Assembly: GCA_910586515.1 (NCBI GenBank)
Contig: CAJUGL010000027.1
Location: 1-44,748, forward strand
Length of the DNA stretch: 44,748 nucleotides
Source of the DNA: an uncultured Acetatifactor sp.
GTDB lineage: Bacteria; Bacillota; Clostridia; Lachnospirales; Lachnospiraceae
Direction: 5' to 3'
In this document: positions 24,419 through 31,525 of the stretch, one piece after another
How positions within the stretch are numbered: the stretch's first letter is position 1
How the letters are laid out: every line of letters begins with the position of its first letter
Translations under genes and position numbers: made by a program
The notes under the pieces: model-generated
What the model was told of the DNA's origin: nothing
What the model saw: the letters and a program-made list of their open reading frames with translations, nothing else
The model's database searches: none

Positions 24419-24481
24419 ACTGCAGACCGCCAGCCAGGTACTTTTCCGAAGACACCACTGTAAATCCTGGCGATCTGCAGT
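24419..24481. repeat. Long interrupted inverted repeat
   Basis: ACTGCAGACCGCCAG at 24419-24433 pairs with CTGGCGATCTGCAGT at 24467-24481: 14 of 15 positions pair, with a 33-base centre. It lies next to the palindromic repeat. A structured RNA or a degenerate mobile-element end are both possible. Confidence 0.6.
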
Positions 24482-24680
24482 ATAATAAGGTGTCAGTCAG
24501 TAAATGGGATGGTATACCGTTTGGGTACGTTTAATAGGACACAAAAGATATCCAGACAAAGCCCGGTGCGAAGGAGCTGTAGGCCATATCGCGGACGGGT
24601 CCCTCGCCCTTTGTGACGGGCTGCGCAGCTGCCATACATTTCCGAGAATTGCAGACTGCGCCCTCTTTTCAGCGGTCTAT

Positions 24681-25712
24681 CTAAATTCGGAGAATATAAT
24701 CAAACGGCTGACAGCCACAAGCACTGATTAATTCCAATACCCTGGCCGGGTGGTAGAAGCACTGGAACATGGTTTCCAGACCGAAAGCGTCAAAAATACT
24801 CCCGAAGAGTTCGTTTCCAAAGCTGTAGATAGGAGTCTGCTCCAGAAATTCCCTTTCTTCCGGATAGAGATAGGGATTCCACCAATAGTTCCTGAATTGA
24901 TCGTCAATTTCAGATGCGGAGATCAGGCCTTTCTCAATCTTTTCCACAGTGTCCTGAAAAAGGGAGAGATGCTCCGAAAAGTGTCTGTTAAGGATCGGCA
25001 TGGCGGGAATTCCGATATTGGCATCCAGGTCAGGATTGCGTCTTTTGGATAGAATACCTTCTGCATTGTTGCAGAATTTGATAGCCATGCCTTCCCCGGT
25101 AAAGCGGAAAATGTAACGTTCCAGAAGGCTGAAATTTTCTGTAAAAGTATCGTAATCGCCTATCATTTTTTGAATCTGCAGGTGATGCATTTCGTGGAGG
25201 ATGATGGAAGGCAGCTCCTCCATCGTACAGTATTTTTCGATACCGAATAAATCCAGATGAAGCGCGTTCTCAAATACATAACCGAAAGACGGGCCGAAGC
25301 TTAGGGTGGAAATCACCGCAGTATCATCTATGTCTGTTTTTTCAGGAAAGGCGGCGTTCAGTCTGGTCTGTAAGTTCAGGAGGTTTTCTTCCGTAAGCAG
25401 TCCCATGATCTGGGCGTATCTGTCAGCATATTTTTGGGGATTGGCGGCGCAGTCCAGCCACAGCGCATGCTTATCCCGCAAGGCGGTTTTCCGCTCCGGG
25501 CAAAGATCGGGAATATCCTTCAACGCAATATCTTTGAAGCGGGAAAAATAGGACACAAGAGGATCCGGGGAGTCCAGGCCGTATCTTCTGATTTCGAAAC
25601 GATAATCTTCATGGTTTAGAATGTCAGCTGCTTTTTGATTATTTTCCCGGTCCATGCCCGATTCTGCCGCATATTCGAGCATAAGGGGAATGCTTGATGT
25701 TCTCAGTTTCAT
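24681..25712 (-). CDS. Putative HExxH zinc metallopeptidase
   Basis: A 343-residue protein with a gluzincin-like site: ILHEMHHLQ (His173, Glu174, His177) and a downstream FTGEGMAIKF whose Glu (about 207) would be the third zinc ligand. This spacing resembles DUF2268/DUF5700-type predicted peptidases. There is no signal peptide or membrane segment, so it is probably cytoplasmic. Start: ATG at 25712, 8 bases after GGAGG; longer frames upstream lack a binding site. Third gene after an XRE regulator and a secreted protein on the minus strand, with 52-base spacing. The substrate is unknown; it is not an ImmA-type protein by length or motif context. Confidence 0.75.
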   Translation of the reverse strand: MKLRTSSIPLMLEYAAESGMDRENNQKAADILNHEDYRFEIRRYGLDSPDPLVSYFSRFKDIALKDIPDLCPERKTALRDKHALWLDCAANPQKYADRYAQIMGLLTEENLLNLQTRLNAAFPEKTDIDDTAVISTLSFGPSFGYVFENALHLDLFGIEKYCTMEELPSIILHEMHHLQIQKMIGDYDTFTENFSLLERYIFRFTGEGMAIKFCNNAEGILSKRRNPDLDANIGIPAMPILNRHFSEHLSLFQDTVEKIEKGLISASEIDDQFRNYWWNPYLYPEEREFLEQTPIYSFGNELFGSIFDAFGLETMFQCFYHPARVLELISACGCQPFDYILRI

Positions 25713-25764
25713 AAAAGGGTCCTCCATTTTGAAGTCAGCCCTTTGAATCAGGGAGACAAGGTAA

Positions 25765-26421
25765 CTAATGCTGTTCCGGCGCATAAACAATCAAAATCCG
25801 ATCCAGTCCGTCAGCATGATCAACGTGAATATAGTAATTATTTCTCATAAAAGCGACGATATCTTCAGGCAGTGCATAAAATTCCATTGTCTGAAAATCA
25901 ACCAGGAATACATTCCGGCATTTTCCCGATCCCGCTTTTTGGTATTCCGCCAGTACCTTCCCAATACATTCCTGGCACAGCTGTTCCTCCAGAAAGGCGA
26001 AGTCAATTTCATCCTCAATTCCGTAGGTAAGGTCAACTGTTGCAATTCCGCGGTTCGGCATGCTGTTTATATGGGCATAGCCGTAGGCTGTGCCATAGGC
26101 TATACCGGATCCCGCTCCAAAGTTGCAATAACCATGTAATACAGAGTATTGGGAACCGGATTCCGCTGTACTGTCAGCAGAAAGTCGGACCTGTGTATCA
26201 TATACTTCCAGTGTGCGCAGATGCAATAGCCCGATGGAAGCCCAACCGGAATTCCGGGACTTTGGAAGTACCCCGTTAAGACCGCAGATGCCGCAATTCA
26301 GAGAAGACACAGAACAATAAAAATCCATATTCTCTAAAGGACTGCGCCCGGAATCCGATTGAAGATTCCCTGTCACAAAACACAATATAACAATGAAAAT
26401 AAGCTTTTTAAATTGATGCAT
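25765..26421 (-). CDS. Putative secreted protein of unknown function
   Basis: No family was recognised. The 218-residue product has an N-terminal signal-like stretch (FKKLIFIVILCFVTG) without a lipobox cysteine after it. Early mature residues carry several cysteines (FYCSVSSLNCGICG), with further ones (LCQEC, GKC) near the C-terminal end, suggesting disulfides or metal binding. Gly/Tyr/Ala-rich GSGIAYGTAYGYAHINS is in the middle. The binding site before ATG 26421 is weak. Lies 37 bases after the XRE gene and 52 bases before the metallopeptidase gene, same strand, so the three look cotranscribed. Confidence 0.65.
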   Translation of the reverse strand: MHQFKKLIFIVILCFVTGNLQSDSGRSPLENMDFYCSVSSLNCGICGLNGVLPKSRNSGWASIGLLHLRTLEVYDTQVRLSADSTAESGSQYSVLHGYCNFGAGSGIAYGTAYGYAHINSMPNRGIATVDLTYGIEDEIDFAFLEEQLCQECIGKVLAEYQKAGSGKCRNVFLVDFQTMEFYALPEDIVAFMRNNYYIHVDHADGLDRILIVYAPEQH

Positions 26422-26458
26422 GGCAAATAGGAATAGCCGCAGTCTTTCATACCAGAGA

Positions 26459-26782
26459 TTACTTTCCCTTCAAACTCTCCATACAGGTATTGATAAAGTT
26501 CTTCTCTTCCGGCTTCAGAGTAGACCACGTCTGCAGCAGACGCTTCTGCTCTTCTGATAAATCAAGGACATTGCCGTCTTCCGTAAAGAACTGTGCCAAA
26601 GTAATTCCAAATGCATCGCATATTTTTTCCAGGGTAATAACGCCGGGAAGATTCTTTCCCTTTGTGATATCCGACAAAGCAGACTGTGAAATGCCGGTTG
26701 TCTGGGAAAGGCGATATTTTGTAATTCCTGTTTTTGCACATAGCTCAATAATTTTGGCCGGAATATAATTTTCTATACACAA
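26459..26782 (-). CDS. XRE-family HTH transcriptional regulator
   Basis: A 107-residue regulator with an N-terminal HTH_3 domain: KIIELCAKTGITKYRLSQTT, then GISQSALSDITKGKNLPGV, and TLEKICDAFGITLAQFF. The C-terminal LSEEQKRLLQTWSTLKPEEK is a typical short tail. Start: TTG at 26782, 8 bases after GAGGTG (26791-26796); no in-frame ATG is better placed. First of three minus-strand genes, which it may control. A perfect 12-base palindrome at 26837-26848 upstream is a candidate operator. Confidence 0.9.
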   Translation of the reverse strand: MCIENYIPAKIIELCAKTGITKYRLSQTTGISQSALSDITKGKNLPGVITLEKICDAFGITLAQFFTEDGNVLDLSEEQKRLLQTWSTLKPEEKNFINTCMESLKGK

Positions 26783-26836
26783 GCATTATACACCTCATTT
26801 CCGAAGTAATATAATGCTATTTTAAGTGGTTTTGTC

Positions 26837-26848
26837 CTAATTTATTAG
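26837..26848. promoter_or_regulatory. Candidate operator for the XRE regulator
   Basis: CTAATTTATTAG, a perfect palindrome about 55 bases before the XRE start. It overlaps the end of a possible 21-codon peptide reading frame. Inferred from position only. Confidence 0.3.
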
Positions 26849-26910
26849 AACTGAAAAACTGCCATATATATTCCGGAAAAGAGAAGTAGACAGGTCAAAA
26901 AAATAACCAT
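26845..26910 (-). CDS. Possible 21-residue hydrophobic peptide
   Basis: ATG at 26910 reads MVIFLTCLLLFSGIYMAVFQ and one more Phe, then TAA. The frame stays open upstream as far as an AGGAGGT (about 26942-26948), but the codon 8 bases from it (26932-26934) is ATC, not a normal start. A single membrane segment of this size is seen in holin-like or toxin peptides. It could equally be chance in AT-rich DNA. Confidence 0.25.
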   Translation of the reverse strand: MVIFLTCLLLFSGIYMAVFQF

Positions 26911-27128
26911 CTGTAAAATGGCGCCTGCGGCGATATTCGTTACCTCCTGTCAGAATGATTGCAGGACTCCTTTATCTTATCATAATTTCTGCCGCTTGAA
27001 AAGATAAAATTGACGGCAATCCAACGGTAAAATAACGTCATTCACTGGCTGTCAATCTGTGATGAATGGCAAAATAATTCAGGACTGCATGGGCAGGGAG
27101 GCAGAATCCGGGACTGGAGTGGACGTAA

Positions 27129-27173
27129 AACATCAACCAACCTTAATCAAACGCAGCCAACATCAACCAACCT
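27129..27173. repeat. 15-base direct repeat, period 30
   Basis: AACATCAACCAACCT at 27129-27143 and again, identical, at 27159-27173. Spacing of 30 bases puts the copies on about the same helix face. Upstream of nhaC and its Crp/Fnr-family neighbour. Confidence 0.8.
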
Positions 27174-27221
27174 CAGCCTGAGGAACGCTCAGCCCGAGAG
27201 GGAAGAATTATTTGCAAAAGA

Positions 27222-27236
27222 TACCATCATATGGTA
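27222..27236. promoter_or_regulatory. Inverted repeat near a possible nhaC promoter
   Basis: TACCAT-CAT-ATGGTA. It lies between a weak TTGCAA (-35-like) and TAAGCT (-10-like). It could be an operator; the promoter itself is poorly supported. Confidence 0.3.
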
Positions 27237-27325
27237 AGCTTTATGGCAGGTAAAATCTGCGCATGCGCAGGAAAACGAAAAACGTCCGGGGGAAACACGC
27301 AGGGAATGCGAAAAGGAGCAGAGAG

Positions 27326-28687
27326 ATGGAGCAGAAAGCAAAAAGGATAGAATTTCATTTGGGAAAGACAGGGAAACTGGCGCCGCTGATCACCGCGGCG
27401 GCTATGATTTTATGGGCTGCTCTTCGCCAGTCCAATGTAAACGGATATGTACTGGCCTTTTTTGCGGCACTGGTGACAGGCGTGATTTTTGCAAAAGACG
27501 AAAAGGCCTATGGGGAAGCGCTTGTCTACGGACTGAGCAAACCTATGTTCGGCGTGATCGTGATGGCGGTGATTCTGGCTGCCGTTTCCGGCAAGCTGAT
27601 CTCGGCAAGCGGGGCGGTGCAGACCATTGCGGCATATGTGGTGGAGGCAGGCTTTACCGGAAGGCTCTTTGTGGCCGCGTCCTTTCTCATCACCTGCCTG
27701 CTGGCCTTTGCAACGGGAACCTCTGTGGGAACCTATTTTGTGGTGATCCCCATTTTGTTTCCTGTGGGCGTGATGGCGGGAGCGGCGCCGGAGTTTATGA
27801 TCGGTTCCATCGTGTCAGGGGCGGCATTCGGGGACAATCTGGGGCCCATATCGGATACCACCATCGCCTCCTCAGCCACGCAGCATGCGGATTTGGGAAC
27901 CGTGGTGAAGACCAGGATGCGTTACAGCCTGCCGGCTGCGGCGGGAGCCTTGGTACTGTTTCTGCTGTTTTCCGGAAAGGGAGACGGGGGCGGAGCGGTT
28001 CAGGCTGCAGAGGGCGGCGCCAATCCGGTCAGTCTGGTTATGTTGGCTGTGCCCGCGGTGATCATTGTCCTGTGCCTGATGAGAAAGCATCTGATTACGG
28101 CCCTGTCCTGGGGGATTCTGACAGGAATCGCCGTGGGGCTGCTCTTCGGGATATATACGGTGGACGGGCTGATTTCCTTTCCCGGCGGCTTTGCCGTGTC
28201 CGGGGCAATCATAGAAGCCATAACGGGAACAGCGGGCACAGTGGCCATGCTGATTGCGGTATTTGCCCTTCTCGGCGCAGTGGAACGCAGCGGTCTGTTT
28301 GAGGATGTGGGAGGATTCCTGTCCAGGTTTGCGGGAAATGCCCGCAGTACGGAGGCGGCAATTGTGCTGTCTGTGGGCATCTTGAGCATGGTGACGGGAG
28401 TTATCTCCGTGGCCATTGTGGCACTTGGAGATCTGGTGAACGAGATCGGGGAGAAGGCGGGGGTAAACCCGTACCGCCGGGCGAATCTGATGGACTGCAC
28501 AGGCTGTGTGTTCTGCTTTCTGGCGCCCTGGACGGTGCACTGCGTGATTCCGGCCCAACAGTCCGCCCAGTTCGGGGAGGGCTTTGCCGTGGCGCCCGGG
28601 GCCATCCCTTTTGTAAACTACTATTCTCTGTGCATGTTGGCGATACTGGCAGCGGCGGTGATTGCAGGATACGGCAGGAAGCGCTAG
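27326..28687 (+). CDS. nhaC: NhaC-family Na+/H+ antiporter
   Basis: A 453-residue membrane protein with about 11-12 hydrophobic segments. The family signature GDNLGPISDTTIASSATQ is present near residues 170-187, and a second re-entrant-like region carries FCFLAPWTVHC. It exchanges sodium for protons, or amino-acid-type substrates in some relatives. Start: ATG at 27326 follows AAGGAG at 27313-27318; the earlier ATG at 27263 sits inside a perfect palindrome and lacks a binding site. A Crp/Fnr-family gene begins 33 bases after the stop, so the two are probably one operon. Confidence 0.88.
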   Translation: MEQKAKRIEFHLGKTGKLAPLITAAAMILWAALRQSNVNGYVLAFFAALVTGVIFAKDEKAYGEALVYGLSKPMFGVIVMAVILAAVSGKLISASGAVQTIAAYVVEAGFTGRLFVAASFLITCLLAFATGTSVGTYFVVIPILFPVGVMAGAAPEFMIGSIVSGAAFGDNLGPISDTTIASSATQHADLGTVVKTRMRYSLPAAAGALVLFLLFSGKGDGGGAVQAAEGGANPVSLVMLAVPAVIIVLCLMRKHLITALSWGILTGIAVGLLFGIYTVDGLISFPGGFAVSGAIIEAITGTAGTVAMLIAVFALLGAVERSGLFEDVGGFLSRFAGNARSTEAAIVLSVGILSMVTGVISVAIVALGDLVNEIGEKAGVNPYRRANLMDCTGCVFCFLAPWTVHCVIPAQQSAQFGEGFAVAPGAIPFVNYYSLCMLAILAAAVIAGYGRKR

Positions 28688-28720
28688 CGCCTTAAGGCAG
28701 GACCGGACAAGGAGGGGACT

Positions 28721-29380
28721 ATGGAATTTCAGGAGTACTTTCCCATATGGAATCAATTAAATACGGTGCAGCAGAACCGGATACAGGGCAGCCTGACCCT
28801 GCGGAGGGTGGGCAGGGGAACCGTCATTCATCATGACAGCGGGGACTGTGCGGGGCTGCTGCTGATCAGAACCGGCCAGCTTCGGGCCTATATTCTCTCC
28901 GAGGAAGGCAGGGAAGTAACCCTGTACCGCCTGTTTGAACGGGATATGTGCCTGTTTTCGGCATCCTGCATAATTCGGTCCATGCAGTTTGAGGTGACCA
29001 TCCAGGCGGAGAAGGATACGGAGCTGTGGGTGATTCCATCGGAAACCTATAAGGCGCTCATGGAGGAATCCGTCCCTGTGGCCAATTACACCAATGAGCT
29101 GATGGCGTCCCGCTTTTCCGAGGTGATGTGGCTTATGGAACAGATTATGTGGAAGAGCCTGGACAGGCGGGTTGCGGCTTTTCTGTTGGAGGAAGCTTCC
29201 ATAGAGGAGACCAGTCAGCTGAAGATCACCCATGAGGCCATTGCAAACCATCTGGGGTCCCACAGGGAGGTGATCACCAGAATGCTTCGCTATTTCCAGA
29301 ATGAAGGCATGGTGAAGCTGTCCAGGGGGAAAATCGAACTCATCAATGCAGGGCTGCTGAAGGACCTCTGCGAGGGGTGA
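28721..29380 (+). CDS. Crp/Fnr-family transcriptional regulator
   Basis: A 219-residue regulator. The N-terminal cyclic-nucleotide-binding-like beta barrel (GTVIHHDSGDCAGLLLIRTG through FEVTIQAEKDTELWVIP) is followed by a long dimer helix and a C-terminal winged helix (ITHEAIANHLGSHREVITRM). There is no Fnr-type cysteine cluster at the N-terminus, and the cAMP-binding arginine motif is not evident, so the signal is unknown. A GGAGGGG-type site precedes the ATG. Cotranscribed with nhaC, which it may regulate. Confidence 0.9.
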   Translation: MEFQEYFPIWNQLNTVQQNRIQGSLTLRRVGRGTVIHHDSGDCAGLLLIRTGQLRAYILSEEGREVTLYRLFERDMCLFSASCIIRSMQFEVTIQAEKDTELWVIPSETYKALMEESVPVANYTNELMASRFSEVMWLMEQIMWKSLDRRVAAFLLEEASIEETSQLKITHEAIANHLGSHREVITRMLRYFQNEGMVKLSRGKIELINAGLLKDLCEG

Positions 29381-29477
29381 TGCTCCGGGGCCCGGATTCC
29401 GGGATAACAAGAACGGGTGTTCTGAATCCCTGATGAAAGGCTGCGGAACAGAAAAAGGGTTCAGGCAGGAAAGGTAC

Positions 29478-30872
29478 ATGGATATGACAAATCAGTTTTC
29501 GGAGATACCGGAGTCTTTTTGGGGGCTGTTCCGCTCCCGGAACAGACAGATTTATATAGATGCGCTCCTTCAGGTGAACGAGGAGTACCAGTACAGCAAT
29601 TATTACCTCAGCAGGGAGATCTGTGTTCAGACGCTGAGCGATTACTTCGCCAGGCAGAAGGTGAGCCTGGAATGGGAGGAGTCAGAGGAAGATCCTGATC
29701 TGTCGGAGCCGATTTCCTCCCGGATTCTGAACTGGCTTCTGCGGGCCGGATGGCTTCGGAAGGTGGAGGATTACGGGACCATGACAGTGTACATCGTGAT
29801 TCCCGACTATGCGGCTGTGTTTGTGGACGCGTTTGCGCACCTGGCCGGGGAGGACGAGGATGAAACCCAGGTGTACATTCAGAATGTCTACGGGATTCTG
29901 TTTGCTTTTAAAAACGATCCCAGATCCAATATTTCCCTTCTGAAATCGGCTCTGGTGAATACCCGGCGGCTGAATAAGACGCTCCAGGACATGCTCCACA
30001 ATATGGACAAATTTTTTGCGGGCCTTCTGGAGAAGACGGGGTACGGGGAGCTGCTGCAGGAGCATCTGGACAGATATGTGGAGGAGATTGTCCGGAAAAA
30101 ATACCACATCCTGAAGACATCGGACAATTTTTATCTGTATAAGGCGGACATTAAGAAATGGCTGGGGGAGATGCGGCAGGATTACCCCTGGCTTTTGCAG
30201 GTGTGCGAGAGGAACAGGAGGCTTCGGGGAGTGGATATCCGGACCGAGGAACTGGAAAACCAACTGGACATGATCGAGCGGGGATTTGACGATATCGAGC
30301 ACAGGATCATGAATATGGACAGGGAACATACCCGCTATATCCGGGCCACGGTGACCAGGCTGAATTACCTGCTGAACAGGGAAGACAATATGAAGGGACT
30401 GGTGATCCGGCTGCTGAACCATCTGTCCCAGACGACGGGGAAAGAGGAGCAGGAGCGGGAGACGGAGCGGATCGGCGCCTTGATTAACCTGTCCCAGACG
30501 GCGGTGCTTTCGGAGAAGTCCCTGTATAAAAGAAGGAAACCAAAACAGGATTTTGCGGAGAGTCTGGCTCCGGAGGAGGAGACGGAGGAGCTGTCCGGAG
30601 AGGAGATTCTGCGCCTGAACAGGATTCGGAACCGGTTCAGCCGGAAGGAGATAGAGACATTTATTCTGGAGAAAATGAAGGACGGACGCCTGGAGGTGGG
30701 GGAGGATACCATTGCTTCACCGGAGGATTTCGAGAAACTGGTACTGGCTTATGACAGCTCTGTCAGAAAAGACAGCCCCTATGAGATTCAGGAGCAGGAT
30801 GCGGAAGTGATTGACAACGGCAGATACCGGTATCCTGCGTTGGTATTTCAGCAGAAGGGGCAGAAGCACTGA
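29478..30872 (+). CDS. Wadjet JetA / MksF-like kleisin subunit (DUF5716-type)
   Basis: A 464-residue protein of the JetA group in its Clostridia form. It begins with paired winged-helix-like segments (ESFWGLFRSRNRQIYIDALL, then a second around SSRILNWLLRAGWLRKVEDY). A helical middle follows (ELENQLDMIERGFDDIEHRI), and an acidic region leads to the C-terminal HTH-like RKEIETFILEKMKDGRL. In the SMC complex, this subunit bridges the JetC heads. Start: ATG at 29478 after AGGAAAGG. It is first of three genes in the usual A-B-C order. The assignment rests on order plus sequence character; the subtype is uncertain. Confidence 0.82.
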   Translation: MDMTNQFSEIPESFWGLFRSRNRQIYIDALLQVNEEYQYSNYYLSREICVQTLSDYFARQKVSLEWEESEEDPDLSEPISSRILNWLLRAGWLRKVEDYGTMTVYIVIPDYAAVFVDAFAHLAGEDEDETQVYIQNVYGILFAFKNDPRSNISLLKSALVNTRRLNKTLQDMLHNMDKFFAGLLEKTGYGELLQEHLDRYVEEIVRKKYHILKTSDNFYLYKADIKKWLGEMRQDYPWLLQVCERNRRLRGVDIRTEELENQLDMIERGFDDIEHRIMNMDREHTRYIRATVTRLNYLLNREDNMKGLVIRLLNHLSQTTGKEEQERETERIGALINLSQTAVLSEKSLYKRRKPKQDFAESLAPEEETEELSGEEILRLNRIRNRFSRKEIETFILEKMKDGRLEVGEDTIASPEDFEKLVLAYDSSVRKDSPYEIQEQDAEVIDNGRYRYPALVFQQKGQKH

Positions 30873-30907
30873 GACAGCCCGGTAAGGCGTAAGGGAAGGA
30901 CGAGCAG

Positions 30908-31525
30908 ATGATAAATTACTATGAGGAACTGCCCCAGGAGGAGCAGAGGAAGGTGACGGAAGTGATCGGCCAGCTTTACCGGCAGACATTTCTGTTGGAG
31001 CGGCGGTATGACAGGAAGACGAAACGATATCAGCTGAACAGGGATTACTATGAATGCGGCAGGCATCTGGAGTTTATCAGGGCGTATTTTGCCATCATGG
31101 ACATTGAGGTAATGGAAAACAGCCAGATGGGGGTAATCTACATCCGGGGAGAGCAGGTGTTGGGGGAGAAGCTGCCCAAACTTGCCACCTTTTATATTTT
31201 GATTTTAAAGCTGATCTATGACGAACAGATGTCCGCTGTGTCCACGTCCGTCAATGCCGTGGTCTCCCTGGGGGAAATTCACGAGAAACTGGGCAGCTAC
31301 CGGCTTTTGCCCAGGCAGCCTTCGGTGACGGAGATCCGCAGGTGCCTGGGGCTGCTGAAACGGTATCAGCTGATAGAGCCTCTGGACAGTCTGGAGGAAA
31401 CGGACGGCCAGAGCCGCCTGATCATCTATCCCACGGTGAATGTGGTGCTGATGGGAGACGATGTAAGGGCGCTGATCGAGACTTATACAGAGGGAGAAGA
31501 GGAAGATGACGAATCAGGGGTTTGA
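30908..31525 (+). CDS. Wadjet JetB / MksE-like subunit
   Basis: A 205-residue protein of the JetB/MksE role (DUF4194/DUF6063-like). It is a compact tandem winged-helix protein: LYRQTFLLERRYDRKTKRYQ, then PKLATFYILILKLIYDEQM and SVTEIRRCLGLLKRYQLIEP. These proteins dock onto the kleisin JetA. It starts 35 bases after jetA and overlaps jetC by 20 bases, which suggests coupled translation for a fixed subunit ratio. The acidic tail (EGEEEDDESGV) is encoded in the overlap. Confidence 0.82.
   Translation: MINYYEELPQEEQRKVTEVIGQLYRQTFLLERRYDRKTKRYQLNRDYYECGRHLEFIRAYFAIMDIEVMENSQMGVIYIRGEQVLGEKLPKLATFYILILKLIYDEQMSAVSTSVNAVVSLGEIHEKLGSYRLLPRQPSVTEIRRCLGLLKRYQLIEPLDSLEETDGQSRLIIYPTVNVVLMGDDVRALIETYTEGEEEDDESGV

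Larger units (their letters stand above)
24340..24680. other. Gene-free stretch between hicB and the metallopeptidase gene
   Basis: Holds the palindromic repeat at 24364 and the inverted repeat at 24419, described separately. From 24482 to 24680 no gene, promoter or terminator could be supported. hicB ends rightward and the peptidase gene ends leftward, so this is a convergent junction. Confidence 0.5.
26911..27325. other. Gene-free stretch upstream of nhaC
   Basis: Contains a 15-base direct repeat (27129 and 27159), an inverted repeat at 27222-27236, a 14-base palindrome CTGCGCATGCGCAG at 27257-27270, and CTCAG/GAG-type short hairpins at 27174-27200. No known riboswitch was recognised. Confidence 0.45.

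Noticed and set aside
27263..27325. An ATG at 27263 as the nhaC start.
   Set aside because: It lies inside a perfect palindrome, has no ribosome binding site, and adds a basic stretch foreign to NhaC; 27326 has AAGGAG.
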